Assembly: GCF_014384995.1 (NCBI RefSeq)
Contig: NZ_JACRSY010000013.1
Coordinates: 38,101-102,100 of the forward strand
Source: Zhenhengia yiwuensis
GTDB lineage: Bacteria > Bacillota > Clostridia > Lachnospirales > Cellulosilyticaceae
Direction of reading: 5' to 3'
DNA length: 64,000 nt
Shown here: one piece after another, positions 17,292-26,666 of the stretch
Layout of the letters: every line of letters starts with the position of its first letter
How positions within the stretch are numbered: the stretch's first letter is position 1
The notes under the pieces: generated by a model
The model's database searches: none
Seen by the model: the letters and a program-made list of their open reading frames with translations, nothing else
Told to the model about the DNA's origin: nothing
Translations under genes and position numbers: made by a program

Positions 17292-18938
17292 CTAAATTTC
17301 TAGAGTGGGAGTAATAGGAGGATGAGATATTTTTTTATGAATACGATTGGAACTCATAACAAGTGTATCATGAGCCTCAATAATCGTAGTACCATTAGGA
17401 ATAATAATCTTTTCACCACGTTTGATCATAATAACAAGATGGTCAGGAGTAGGTGAAAATTCTGCAATGGTTTTAGAGGTCCACTTGCTATTAGGCTGAA
17501 TATGGAATTCTGTAAGTTCTAGAGAAACACTGCTTTCAAAAGGCGGTGCACTCAAAATTACGATATCGTCCGGTAAAAGGACGGTGTTTCCATTAGGAAT
17601 AATGGTTTGACCTTGACGCATAAGCATAACGAGAAGGGTATGAGGTGGCAGTATAAGTTGATGAATAGACTGGTTAGCCCAAGGGTGGTCAGCTGTTAGA
17701 ATAAGTTCAATAAACTGTACTTGCACTTCTTCTGTATAATCTGTAAAGGTTTTAAGGACATCCGCATGAGGGTCAATCATATGAAGCTTTTTGGCAACGA
17801 AAGGGAGTAGTGTGCCTTGAAAAGTAATAGAAAGCAGTACAATACAAAAGACAATATGGAAAAGATCATACTGTGTATAAGCAGGACTAATTGTTGCTAA
17901 AATAGCAAATACAATAGAAGATGCCCCCCTAAGACCTGACCAGGATACCAAAAGTTGTTGCATAAGAGGAGCTTTAAAAGGTGTTAGAATAAGTCCTACC
18001 GCGAGTGGTCTTGCAATAAACGTTAAAAAGAGCGCAATAGCAAGAGCAGGAAGTAGCACAGAAGGCAGTAATGAAGGAAAAGCAAGAAGTCCTAACAGGA
18101 AGAAAATAAGCATTTGCATAAGCCCTGTTATCCCATCGAAGAAATGGACTAAAGCACGTTTGTTAGGAAGTGGACGATTCCCTAAAATAAGACCTACTAA
18201 ATAAACACTAAGATAGCCATTTCCGCCTACTAAGGAAGGAAGTGCATAAGCTAAAAGTGCAGTTGCTAAGACAAAGGCTGCATCAAAACCTGCTGTTACA
18301 AATTGAAAATGATTTAAAATCCATAAAGCAATACAAGCAACCAAAATACCTATAAGTATGCCATATACAACTTGAGCAAACAGCATATACAAGATGGAAC
18401 CTGTATGTATAGGTTCTAGCATAAGAGATAAAGCAATAAGTGTCAGCATATAAGAGAAGGGGTCGTTACTACCGCTCTCTACTTCTAGCATAGAAGCTGT
18501 ATGTAATTTAAGATTAAGCCTTTTAGAACGCAATATGGAAAAGACAGAGGCTGCATCGGTAGAACTAATAACTGCGCCTATAAGGAAACTTTCTAATACA
18601 GGCATGGCTAAAACGACATGACAGAAAAGTCCTGTTAAAAGGGCAGTTAGTAAAACGCCTAAAGTGGAGAGTAAAATGGATTGTGGTGCAATGCAAATAG
18701 CATCTTTTAACCTTGTTCCAAAGCCACCATAAAACATAATAAATATAAGAGATACAGAGCAGATCTGCTCTGCAAAAGAATAATTTTCAAATGGAATTTT
18801 AACAAAACCATCGGAACCAAAGAACATGCCTAGCAAGATAAAAATAAGAAGTGTAGGGATGCCCCATCTACTTGAAAGTTTGTTGAAAGCAATACACGAG
18901 ATGATAACCACAGAAGTCACTAGAAGAGTAAGTGCCAT
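17292..18938 (-). CDS. Potassium/proton antiporter, CPA1 family with TrkA-C domains (NhaP2/CvrA-like)
   Basis: The 548-residue protein has twelve or so membrane helices ending near residue 385, with the CPA motifs GMFFGSDG, SSTDAASVFSILR (ion-binding Asp) and SWSGLRGASSIVFA, then two C-terminal regulatory TrkA-C-type domains (about 405-540; LLVMLMRQGQTIIPNG and LVIMIKRGEKIIIPNG). It should exchange K+ or Na+ for H+. It is divergent from ccdA-tlpA. The K+ preference is inferred from the NhaP2-like C-terminus. Confidence 0.88.
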   Translation of the reverse strand: MALTLLVTSVVIISCIAFNKLSSRWGIPTLLIFILLGMFFGSDGFVKIPFENYSFAEQICSVSLIFIMFYGGFGTRLKDAICIAPQSILLSTLGVLLTALLTGLFCHVVLAMPVLESFLIGAVISSTDAASVFSILRSKRLNLKLHTASMLEVESGSNDPFSYMLTLIALSLMLEPIHTGSILYMLFAQVVYGILIGILVACIALWILNHFQFVTAGFDAAFVLATALLAYALPSLVGGNGYLSVYLVGLILGNRPLPNKRALVHFFDGITGLMQMLIFFLLGLLAFPSLLPSVLLPALAIALFLTFIARPLAVGLILTPFKAPLMQQLLVSWSGLRGASSIVFAILATISPAYTQYDLFHIVFCIVLLSITFQGTLLPFVAKKLHMIDPHADVLKTFTDYTEEVQVQFIELILTADHPWANQSIHQLILPPHTLLVMLMRQGQTIIPNGNTVLLPDDIVILSAPPFESSVSLELTEFHIQPNSKWTSKTIAEFSPTPDHLVIMIKRGEKIIIPNGTTIIEAHDTLVMSSNRIHKKISHPPITPTLEI

Positions 18939-19044
18939 AAGATTCCTCCTTTGAAAATAGCCTTTTAGTATATCCCTATGCTATGAGGGGTATAAATAGG
19001 CGTAGTTTTTAGAAAAGCTTATTTAAAAAATAAGTTATTTTATG

Positions 19045-19065
19045 TTATGATAAATATTATCATAA
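19045..19065. promoter_or_regulatory. Fur/PerR-like operator
   Basis: TTATGATAA-ATA-TTATCATAA is a perfect nine-base inverted repeat. Its core TGATAAATATTATCA matches the 7-1-7 Fur box TGATAATNATTATCA at every defined position but one. It is 39 bases before the CcdA-TlpA start, in the divergent region. Confidence 0.6.
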
Positions 19066-19103
19066 ATATTATTATACACTGTAAACTAAGAAAGGAGTAG
19101 AGT

Positions 19104-20249
19104 ATGGAGCAGATTAATTATATTGTTGTTTTTCTAGAAGGAATATTTTCATTTTTATCACCTTGTGTTTTGCCCATTCTGCCGGTTTATTTAGCTGTTT
19201 TATCAAAAAGTGTTAATGAGGATACAATGCGTAAACGTTCTGTACTTATTAGGAATACCCTCTTATTTATATTAGGTATTTCCACTGCCTTTTTTATATT
19301 AGGGACAGGCATAAGTGTCTTTAGAGTCTTTTTAAATACGTATATGAAGTGGATTTTAATAGTAGGCGGTCTCATGATTGTAGGTCTGGGGCTATTTTCT
19401 ATAGGAGATTTGAACATACCTTTTTTACAAAGGGAAAGAAGGTTTCATTATCAAATGAAGGAGATGAGACCTTGGACAGCGTATTTATTAGGATTTACTT
19501 TTAGTTTTGGATGGACACCTTGTATAGGACCTATGTTAGCTTCTGTACTTGTACTAGCCTCTACTAGACATGCAGTAGAAGGTAATATCCTGCTTTTATT
19601 ATATACAGCAGGTTTTACAGTGCCATTCCTATTGATTGCCTTATTTTCTGAGAAGATGATTAATCTTTTAGATAAGCTTAAAAAGCATATGGGAAAGATT
19701 CAAAAAATAGGTGGCTTTATTCTAATTGTCATGGGGCTTTTAATGTTTACAAAAGGTATTACAATGCCGGAGTATGTTCAGCCTTCTAATGAGCAGCAAG
19801 GAAGTGAAAAGAGTCAGCAGATACCTATGGCACCAGACTTTACACTGGTAGACCAATATGGACAAGAGCATACTTTAAGTGATTATAAAGGGAAAGTAGT
19901 CTTTATCAATTTCTGGGCTACTTGGTGTCCACCATGTAAAGCAGAACTACCCGATATAGAAGAAATTTATAGAGAGTATGGTATGAATAAAGATGATGTA
20001 GTGATTTTAGGTATGACCTTCCCGAATATGGATAGAGAAAAGTCTAAAGAAGAGATTATAGAGTTTATTGAAGAAGAAGGATATACTTTCCCAACTTTAT
20101 TTGATGAAAGCATGGAGCTTGCCTATAAATATTATATTAATGCCTTTCCTACAACTTTTTTAATTAATAAAGATGGGACAGTAGAAGGTTATGCAAGCGG
20201 TATGTTAACAAAAGAAACAATGAAAGAAATTATTGAAAAACTTAGATGA
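19104..20249 (+). CDS. CcdA-TlpA fusion: membrane thiol reductant carrier joined to thioredoxin domain
   Basis: Residues 1-218 are a six-helix CcdA domain with the paired redox cysteines Cys21 (LSPCVLPILP) and Cys140 (GWTPCIGP). Residues 240-381 are a TlpA/ResA-like thioredoxin domain with Cys275-Pro-Pro-Cys278 (FWATWCPPCKAEL). The fusion moves electrons from cytoplasmic thioredoxin to an extracytoplasmic disulfide reductase. No cytochrome c genes are nearby, so peroxide or protein disulfide reduction is more likely. A Fur-like box lies just upstream. Confidence 0.92.
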   Translation: MEQINYIVVFLEGIFSFLSPCVLPILPVYLAVLSKSVNEDTMRKRSVLIRNTLLFILGISTAFFILGTGISVFRVFLNTYMKWILIVGGLMIVGLGLFSIGDLNIPFLQRERRFHYQMKEMRPWTAYLLGFTFSFGWTPCIGPMLASVLVLASTRHAVEGNILLLLYTAGFTVPFLLIALFSEKMINLLDKLKKHMGKIQKIGGFILIVMGLLMFTKGITMPEYVQPSNEQQGSEKSQQIPMAPDFTLVDQYGQEHTLSDYKGKVVFINFWATWCPPCKAELPDIEEIYREYGMNKDDVVILGMTFPNMDREKSKEEIIEFIEEEGYTFPTLFDESMELAYKYYINAFPTTFLINKDGTVEGYASGMLTKETMKEIIEKLR

Positions 20250-20274
20250 TGCCTAAAGCATTATCTAAGTTTTT
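20236..20274 (+). terminator. Terminator overlapping the ccdA-tlpA stop
   Basis: AAAAACTTAGAT...TGC pairs with GCA...ATCTAAGTTTTT; the stop codon TGA lies inside the hairpin. Confidence 0.75.
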
Positions 20275-20323
20275 GTGTTTTTAGAGTGCAAATCTTATAG
20301 GCCAAGTAAATCATAAAACATTA

Positions 20324-20503
20324 ATGAACTGTTTGCATTACAGGTCTTATATCTATCAGACAAAGGAAATTTGGCGTAGACGTCTTGAATTACTTTACAA
20401 GCATATGAGCTTACCACTTTATATGCAGCCATATACTTCAGCTTATTTTATCCAGCATTTTAGGAGAAAGGTTGATAGAAATAGAAAGGATGTGTATAAC
20501 TAA
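20324..20503 (+). CDS. Doubtful 59-residue ORF or gene fragment
   Basis: An open frame of about 70 codons ends at 20503; the first ATG gives 59 residues, rich in Tyr and Arg (RSYIYQTKEIWRRRLELLYK, HMSLPLYMQPYTSAYF). It looks protein-like rather than random, but no ribosome site precedes the ATG and no family is recognised. It may be the tail of a lost gene between the terminator and the second GH20 gene. Confidence 0.3.
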   Translation: MNCLHYRSYIYQTKEIWRRRLELLYKHMSLPLYMQPYTSAYFIQHFRRKVDRNRKDVYN

Positions 20504-20575
20504 GGTTTGAAAAAAATCTAAATACATTATAAAATATTATAAAATATATTATCTCGTATTAAAAAGGAGAAGATT

Positions 20576-22399
20576 ATGTATATTATACCGACACCTTATA
20601 AAGTCATCTTGCAAGAAGGGATTTTTAAGTTGCGTCCAGATACTTTACTTTTATTAGAAGTATCTTGTAATGCAGAAGATTTAAAGGCAGTACAACTTTT
20701 AAAAGAAGAAATACTTATAGAGTTAGGACTTGACTTAAAAATTAACAAAGGGTTTAAGCCTTTTGAAAAGTTATCAGCTATTAGGCTAAGCAAGGTAGAA
20801 GGAGAAAAAGAAGCCTATAAGCTTTCTATTAATGAAAAAGGTGTACAGATTATAGGTGGAAGTTCAACAGGGCTTTTTTATGGGCTACAAACCTTAAGAC
20901 AAATTATAAGACAGCAAAGAACATCTTTAAATTATATGATGATTGAAGATAAGCCTTATTTCAAGCATAGAGGTTTTTATCACGATGTAACTAGAGGTAA
21001 GGTACCCACTTTAGAGACACTTAAGTTATTAGTAGACCGTTTAGCTTACTATAAAATCAATCAGTTTCAGCTTTATATAGAGCATACTTTTGCTTTTAAA
21101 GGCATGAGTGAAGTATGGGTAGATAAAGACCCACTAACTGCAGAAGAAATTCTTATATTAGATGTTTATTGCAAGGAGAGACATATAGAGCTTATCCCTT
21201 CTTTATCTACTTTTGGCCATTTATATGAAGTACTACGTACCCATTCGTTTACCGAGTTATGTGAGCTTGAACACGTAAGAGAAGAACCTTATCTTTTTAC
21301 AGGGCGTAATCATACCCTAAATGCAACAGATGTAAGAAGTATAGAGCTTGTTAAAAATATGTTAGAGCAGTATATACCACTATTTAGATCAGATATTTTT
21401 AATATTTGCTGTGATGAAACCTTTGAACTAGGTAAAGGGAAGAGTAAAGCCTATGCAGATAAAGTAGGTGTAGGGAAGCTTTATACACAGTTTTTAAACC
21501 AAATTGTAGAATTTGTAAAAGGGCATGGTAAAAAAGTTATGTTTTGGAGTGATGTTATTTTACATCATCCAGAACTCCTTAATGAAATACCAGAAGATGT
21601 TATAGGGTTAACATGGGATTATTTAAGCAGTGCGGATGGAGAAGGCATTAGAACCATAGCAAAGGCGGGGAGAAGTCAGTATGTATGTCCTGGAGTAGGA
21701 GGATGGAGTATGATGATGAACCTGGTAGGTAATGCATTTGAGAATATAAGAAGAATGGTAGCTTATGGTGTAGAAAATGGTGCTATTGGTGTACTTAATA
21801 CAGATTGGGGTGACTTTGGACATGTAAATTTCCTAGGGAACTCTATACCAGGTATGGCTTATGGAGCCGGTTTATCTTGGAATCCTAATGGGGAAAAAGA
21901 TTTTGAAACGATGTATGAGGCGATTTCACTTCTTGAATTTGGAGACCATAGTAAGCAGGTAGTAGGCTTACTTCATAAATTATCAGCAAGTCAAAATGTA
22001 GGTTGGTGTGAGCTCGTACGCTGGAAAGAAAAGGGGGAACATCCGGACTGGCTAGATATAGATAAGATTTTAAGGGGGTATCAAGTAGCTACCCAAGTAG
22101 GTGAGGCATTAGTCGATTTAAGTGGGGAACTTAAACGATACCCTATAGATATGAAAGGATTTATAGTAGCTGCAAAAGGAATCCAGCTTATTGACTTATT
22201 CTATCTCTATTTAATAAAAGGTGAAGAAATGCTGGAAGGAGCTGAGGAAGGTTATACGCCTTGGAAATTAGCAGAAGCCTTTGAGGAATGGATCTATGAG
22301 TTCCAAAATGTATGGCGTATGCAAAATAAAGAAAGTGAATTGGCTAAGGTAAGAGAAGTGGTTATGTATGTATGCCATATATTACGTACATCCAAATAA
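20576..22399 (+). CDS. Beta-N-acetylhexosaminidase, glycoside hydrolase family 20 (paralogue)
   Basis: A 607-residue cytoplasmic GH20 enzyme closely related to the one at 4673-6532. It has the same start of the catalytic domain (FKHRGFYHDVTRGKV, about 129) and catalytic Asp280-Glu281 (CCDETF). The two align over their whole length. There is no signal peptide. An AAAAAGGAG site precedes ATG. It heads an operon with a Gfo/Idh/MocA oxidoreductase and a LysR regulator, suggesting amino-sugar release followed by redox conversion. Confidence 0.9.
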   Translation: MYIIPTPYKVILQEGIFKLRPDTLLLLEVSCNAEDLKAVQLLKEEILIELGLDLKINKGFKPFEKLSAIRLSKVEGEKEAYKLSINEKGVQIIGGSSTGLFYGLQTLRQIIRQQRTSLNYMMIEDKPYFKHRGFYHDVTRGKVPTLETLKLLVDRLAYYKINQFQLYIEHTFAFKGMSEVWVDKDPLTAEEILILDVYCKERHIELIPSLSTFGHLYEVLRTHSFTELCELEHVREEPYLFTGRNHTLNATDVRSIELVKNMLEQYIPLFRSDIFNICCDETFELGKGKSKAYADKVGVGKLYTQFLNQIVEFVKGHGKKVMFWSDVILHHPELLNEIPEDVIGLTWDYLSSADGEGIRTIAKAGRSQYVCPGVGGWSMMMNLVGNAFENIRRMVAYGVENGAIGVLNTDWGDFGHVNFLGNSIPGMAYGAGLSWNPNGEKDFETMYEAISLLEFGDHSKQVVGLLHKLSASQNVGWCELVRWKEKGEHPDWLDIDKILRGYQVATQVGEALVDLSGELKRYPIDMKGFIVAAKGIQLIDLFYLYLIKGEEMLEGAEEGYTPWKLAEAFEEWIYEFQNVWRMQNKESELAKVREVVMYVCHILRTSK

Positions 22400-22428
22400 A
22401 AATATAAATTATATGAGGTGAACAAAAG

Positions 22429-23703
22429 ATGAGTAAACAAATTACAACGGTTATTATTGGACTTGGGGGACGTGGTAAAGATACCTATGCAGAGTATATT
22501 AGACAAAATCCAGATAAAATGAAAATAGTAGCCATTGCAGATATTGAACCAGAGAAAGTAGATAAAGTATCTAAAGCTTTTAATATTCCAAGAGAAATGT
22601 GTTTTGAGAGTGCAGATGATTTACTTAAAGAAGAAAAGCTAGCTGATACAGCGCTTATTTGTACACAAGATAGAGATCATGTAGAGGAAGCACTTGTAGC
22701 CCTTGAAAGAGGCTACCATTTACTTCTTGAAAAGCCAATCTCACCAGAACTTGAAGAATGTAAACAGTTACTGGCAGCAGCTAAAAAATATAATAAACAT
22801 GTTATTGTATGCCATGTTTTACGTTACACACCTTTCTATGAAACCATTAAAGCTATGATTACAGAAGGTAAAATTGGGGAAGTTGTAAGTATTCAAGCTA
22901 TTGAGAATGTGGCATATTGGCATCAGGCACACAGTTTTGTAAGAGGTAATTGGAGAAGAAGTGATGAGACAAGCCCTATGATTCTTGCAAAATGTTGCCA
23001 TGACATGGATATTCTATTATGGCTTGCAGACAAACGCTGCAAAAAGGTAAGTTCATTTGGTAGTACTTACTTATTTAAGGCAGAAAAAGCACCCGAAGGA
23101 GCAGCTATGAGATGTATGGATGGCTGCAAATGCCAAGATGAGTGTCCATATGATGCAGTGAAATGTTACATAGATGATCCTAAAATGGGTATTAAACATG
23201 GCAATACAGGATGGCCAGTTAATATTGTAGCCCTTGACCCAACCCTTGAAAAGGTAACAGAGGCATTAAAAGAAGGTCCATATGGTAGATGTGTTTACCA
23301 TTGTGATAATGATGTGGTAGACCATCAGGTTGTTAACTTAGAACTTGAAGAGGGTGTAACCATTAACTTTACTATGAGTGCTTTTACAGGTAGATGCTAC
23401 CGTTATCTTAAAATCATGGGTACACAGGGTTGTATCGAGGGACATATGGATAAAAACTTAGTGGTATATGAACCATTTGGTGGTGAAAAAGTAGAAATTG
23501 ATATTACAAAACAAGGTGAAAGCTTAGCAGGACATGGTGGTGGAGATTACCGCATGATGGACCGATTTATAGAATTAATACAAAATCCAGAAGCTAATAC
23601 AAGTATGGGTACAACCATTGAGCGTTCTATTGAAAGCCATGTTGTCGCACTGTTAGCTGAAGAATCTAGAATAAATGGTGGTAAGTGTTTAAGTCTTGAA
23701 TAA
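22429..23703 (+). CDS. Gfo/Idh/MocA-family oxidoreductase
   Basis: A 424-residue protein with an N-terminal NAD(P) Rossmann fold (TTVIIGLGGRGKDTYAEYI) and the family motif EKPISPELEECK. A cysteine-rich insert at about residues 225-245 (CMDGCKCQDECPYDAVKCY) looks like a metal or cluster-binding loop and is seen in a subset of the family. It sits 30 bases after the second GH20 gene. It would oxidise, reduce or epimerise a sugar, probably the GH20 product or its aglycone. Confidence 0.88.
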   Translation: MSKQITTVIIGLGGRGKDTYAEYIRQNPDKMKIVAIADIEPEKVDKVSKAFNIPREMCFESADDLLKEEKLADTALICTQDRDHVEEALVALERGYHLLLEKPISPELEECKQLLAAAKKYNKHVIVCHVLRYTPFYETIKAMITEGKIGEVVSIQAIENVAYWHQAHSFVRGNWRRSDETSPMILAKCCHDMDILLWLADKRCKKVSSFGSTYLFKAEKAPEGAAMRCMDGCKCQDECPYDAVKCYIDDPKMGIKHGNTGWPVNIVALDPTLEKVTEALKEGPYGRCVYHCDNDVVDHQVVNLELEEGVTINFTMSAFTGRCYRYLKIMGTQGCIEGHMDKNLVVYEPFGGEKVEIDITKQGESLAGHGGGDYRMMDRFIELIQNPEANTSMGTTIERSIESHVVALLAEESRINGGKCLSLE

Positions 23704-23718
23704 GAAGAGGGTGATTCA

Positions 23719-24657
23719 TTGAATCTCACTTATTTAAAATATGCATTAGAAGTAGAAAAAACAGGTTCTATTACCAAGGCTGCCCAGCATCTTTTTATGG
23801 GGCAGCCTAATCTAAGTAAAGCCATTAAAGAATTAGAGGAAAGTATAGGTATTACACTTTTTGAGAGGACTTCTAAGGGAGTTCTTGTTACCCAGGAAGG
23901 TAAGACATTTCTTAGTCAGGCCCACCATATTATAGAGCAGATAGACCGGATGGAAGCGCAGTATAGACCTGTTACAAAACCTAAATTATATTTTAATATT
24001 TCTGTACCAAGAGCAAGTTATATTACCTATGCTTTTACACGTTTTGTTAATAGTCTAGAAGAGGGTGAAGGATTAGAAATTAACTTTAAGGAGACAAATT
24101 CTATAGAAGCAGTACGTAATATCTTAGAATGTCATTACCAGCTTGGCATTATGAGATACCCTTTAGAGTATGAGAAGTATTTTATGCACCTTATTGAGGA
24201 TAAGGCATTTGAAATGCAGAAAATATGGGAGTTTGAGGATGTACTGCTTATGTCTAAAGAACATCCTTTAGCAAGGAAAGAGTCTATTGTGCGAGAAGAC
24301 CTTATACCTTACATCGAACTGATACATGGAGATCTGATGGTGCCTAATGTATCGGAAGAACTTAAGAAAAAAAAAGAAAAAGACTTTGTTAAAAAACATA
24401 TTCTAGTATATGAAAGAGGGAGCCAGTTTGACCTATTAAGACAGGTGCCTACAACTTATATGCATGTCTCCCCTGTACCAGAAAACTTGTTAGAACATTA
24501 TCAACTTGTCCAACGTCGATGTGAAGATTTGGTTCAAAAAAATAAAGATGTACTCATTTATTCTAAGCATCATCGTCTTACAACAATAGAAGAAAGATTT
24601 ATAAAAGAGTTGATAAAAGTGCAGCAAGAAATGAAGCATATCTATAAGTATATATAG
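23719..24657 (+). CDS. LysR-family transcriptional regulator
   Basis: A 312-residue protein with an N-terminal winged helix-turn-helix (GSITKAAQHLFMGQPNLSKA) and a co-inducer domain. It starts at TTG after AAGAGGGTG, only 15 bases behind the oxidoreductase, so it is the last gene of the GH20 operon and may autoregulate it. The effector is unknown. Confidence 0.88.
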   Translation: MNLTYLKYALEVEKTGSITKAAQHLFMGQPNLSKAIKELEESIGITLFERTSKGVLVTQEGKTFLSQAHHIIEQIDRMEAQYRPVTKPKLYFNISVPRASYITYAFTRFVNSLEEGEGLEINFKETNSIEAVRNILECHYQLGIMRYPLEYEKYFMHLIEDKAFEMQKIWEFEDVLLMSKEHPLARKESIVREDLIPYIELIHGDLMVPNVSEELKKKKEKDFVKKHILVYERGSQFDLLRQVPTTYMHVSPVPENLLEHYQLVQRRCEDLVQKNKDVLIYSKHHRLTTIEERFIKELIKVQQEMKHIYKYI

Positions 24658-24758
24658 GTATGCTTTTTTTTATATTACCTATAAAATATAAAACGGTGTT
24701 AAAATTATAACATAGAAGATAAATTTGAATTGCAAATAGCATAGGGGGGGCAAGTCAT

Positions 24759-25934
24759 ATGTCACGATTTACATTACCAAGAGATATTTATTATGGAAAA
24801 GGTTGTTTAGAGACGCTTAAAACACTTAAAGGCAAACGTGCTGTACTCGTTTTAGGTGGAGGTTCTATGAAACGTTTTGGTTTTGTAGACCAAGTTGTTC
24901 GTTATTTAAAAGAGGCACATATAGAAGTCCAGCTTTTTGAAAATGTAGAACCAGACCCATCTGTGGAAACAGTTATGGTAGGTGCTCAGTTTATGAGAGA
25001 ATTTGAGCCAGACTGGATTATTGCTATGGGAGGCGGTTCACCTATTGATGCCGCTAAGGCTATGTGGGCCTTTTATGAATATCCAGATACAACTTTTGAA
25101 GACCTGATCACGCCTTTTAATTTCCCAGAGCTTAGAACAAAAGCTAGATTTTTGGCTATCCCTTCTACATCAGGTACAGCAACGGAAGTTACAGCTTTCT
25201 CTGTTATTACAGACTATGCAAAAGGTATTAAGTATCCATTAGCAGATTTTAATATTACACCAGATATCGCAGTAGTAGATCCTCTTCTTGCAGAAACGAT
25301 GCCACCAAAACTTACAGCACATACAGGAATGGATGCTTTAACCCATGCTATAGAAGCTTATGTTTCTACTTTAAACTCACCTTTTACAGATCCACTTGCT
25401 TTAAAGGCTATTCATATGGTATTTGACTATTTACCAGCTTCTTATGAAGGAGATAAGGAAGCAAGAGAGCAGATGCATTATGGACAATGTCTTGCAGGTA
25501 TGGCTTTTTCAAATGCTCTTTTAGGTATTGTCCATTCTATGGCACATAAAACAGGAGCAGCCTTCTCAACAGGACATATTCCACATGGCTGTGCTAATGC
25601 TATTTATTTACCTTATGTTATTCAGTTTAATGCTCAATGTGCTGAGAAACGCTATGCTGATATTGCAAGATTTGTTGGTCTTGAGGGAGAAAGTGATAAA
25701 GAACTTGTGCAAAAACTTTGTGAGAAAATCGATGACTATAATGTGAAATTAGGTATTCCAAAAACATTAAAAGAGTTTGGGATTAATGAAGAGGAATTTA
25801 AGGCTAAAGTCAGTGAAATTGCTAAATTAGCTGTAGGAGATGCTTGCACAGGTTCTAATCCTAGATCCATTACACCGAGTGAGATGGAGAGACTTTTAAC
25901 ATGTACTTATTATGGAAATAAAGTAGAATTCTAA
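24759..25934 (+). CDS. Iron-containing alcohol dehydrogenase
   Basis: A 391-residue group III alcohol dehydrogenase (PF00465): NAD(P) loop AMGGGSPIDAAKAMW, and iron ligands in the HTGMDALTHAIEAYVS and VHSMAHKTGAAF...IPHGCAN segments. It resembles clostridial butanol dehydrogenases and the C-terminal half of AdhE. It stands alone between a weak palindrome upstream (24650-24690) and a strong terminator downstream. The physiological alcohol is unknown; a second homologue is eutG at 30.9 kb. Confidence 0.9.
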   Translation: MSRFTLPRDIYYGKGCLETLKTLKGKRAVLVLGGGSMKRFGFVDQVVRYLKEAHIEVQLFENVEPDPSVETVMVGAQFMREFEPDWIIAMGGGSPIDAAKAMWAFYEYPDTTFEDLITPFNFPELRTKARFLAIPSTSGTATEVTAFSVITDYAKGIKYPLADFNITPDIAVVDPLLAETMPPKLTAHTGMDALTHAIEAYVSTLNSPFTDPLALKAIHMVFDYLPASYEGDKEAREQMHYGQCLAGMAFSNALLGIVHSMAHKTGAAFSTGHIPHGCANAIYLPYVIQFNAQCAEKRYADIARFVGLEGESDKELVQKLCEKIDDYNVKLGIPKTLKEFGINEEEFKAKVSEIAKLAVGDACTGSNPRSITPSEMERLLTCTYYGNKVEF

Positions 25935-25947
25935 GAAATAAAAGATT

Positions 25948-25998
25948 AAAAACCGGTAAAGAATCCTTTATGAAAGGATAGTCTTCTACCGGTTTTTG
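25948..25998 (+). terminator. Terminator of the iron alcohol dehydrogenase
   Basis: AAAAACCGGTA pairs with TACCGGTTTTT, with an inner ATCCTTT/AAAGGAT stem. Confidence 0.8.
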
Positions 25999-26047
25999 TG
26001 TTTTAATAGAAAAAGATAAACTCATATAAAAGAAAAGGAGAAGAACA

Positions 26048-26584
26048 ATGAAATACATTATTTTTTCTGATATACATGGCTCAGCAAGTCGTACAAAAAA
26101 AGTTTTAGAGATTTTCGAAAAAGAACAATGCGATAAAATGATTATTTTAGGAGATGTGCTTTATCATGGCCCACGCAATGATTTGCCAGAGGGACATGGA
26201 CCTAAAGAGGTGGTAACGCTGCTAAATCACTATAAAGACCGTATTATTTGCGTAAGAGGAAACTGTGAAGCAGAGGTAGACCAGATGGTTCTAGAGTTTG
26301 CATGTATGGAGACTTATACACGTATTATAGAGGGAGAGAGAACACTTTTTGCTACGCATGGGCATCACTATAGCCCAGAGAAGCTTCCTATGCTTAAAGC
26401 AGGGGATGTATTTCTTTATGGGCATACGCACCTTTGGGAGCTAAGTGAAAAGGAAGGAATTCGTATTTGCAATCCAGGATCTATTAGTCTTCCAAAAGAA
26501 AATAGACCAGCTACTTATGCTCTTTATAATGAGGGAAAGCTAAGTGTTTACACACTAGAGGGGGAATGCTTAGCACAAGAGTAA
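26048..26584 (+). CDS. yfcE: YfcE-like metallophosphoesterase
   Basis: A 178-residue calcineurin-like phosphoesterase with the five metal motifs: DIHGS (start), GDVLYHG, GNCEAE, ATHGHHY and GHTHLW. YfcE of E. coli is a Mn-dependent phosphodiesterase of the same size. ATG follows AAAAGGAGAAG. The natural substrate is not known. Confidence 0.88.
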   Translation: MKYIIFSDIHGSASRTKKVLEIFEKEQCDKMIILGDVLYHGPRNDLPEGHGPKEVVTLLNHYKDRIICVRGNCEAEVDQMVLEFACMETYTRIIEGERTLFATHGHHYSPEKLPMLKAGDVFLYGHTHLWELSEKEGIRICNPGSISLPKENRPATYALYNEGKLSVYTLEGECLAQE

Positions 26585-26666
26585 AGGAGATATAAAAAAG
26601 TTTTTTCTATAAAAAGTCTTCCTAAGGGCATACTAAGAAAAAATGCTTCTAAAGGATGATTTATAC

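Noticed and set aside
24650..24690. Hairpin after the LysR gene as a terminator
   Set aside because: TATAGGTA and TACCTATA arms are separated by a T-rich loop with no following T-run, so termination is uncertain.
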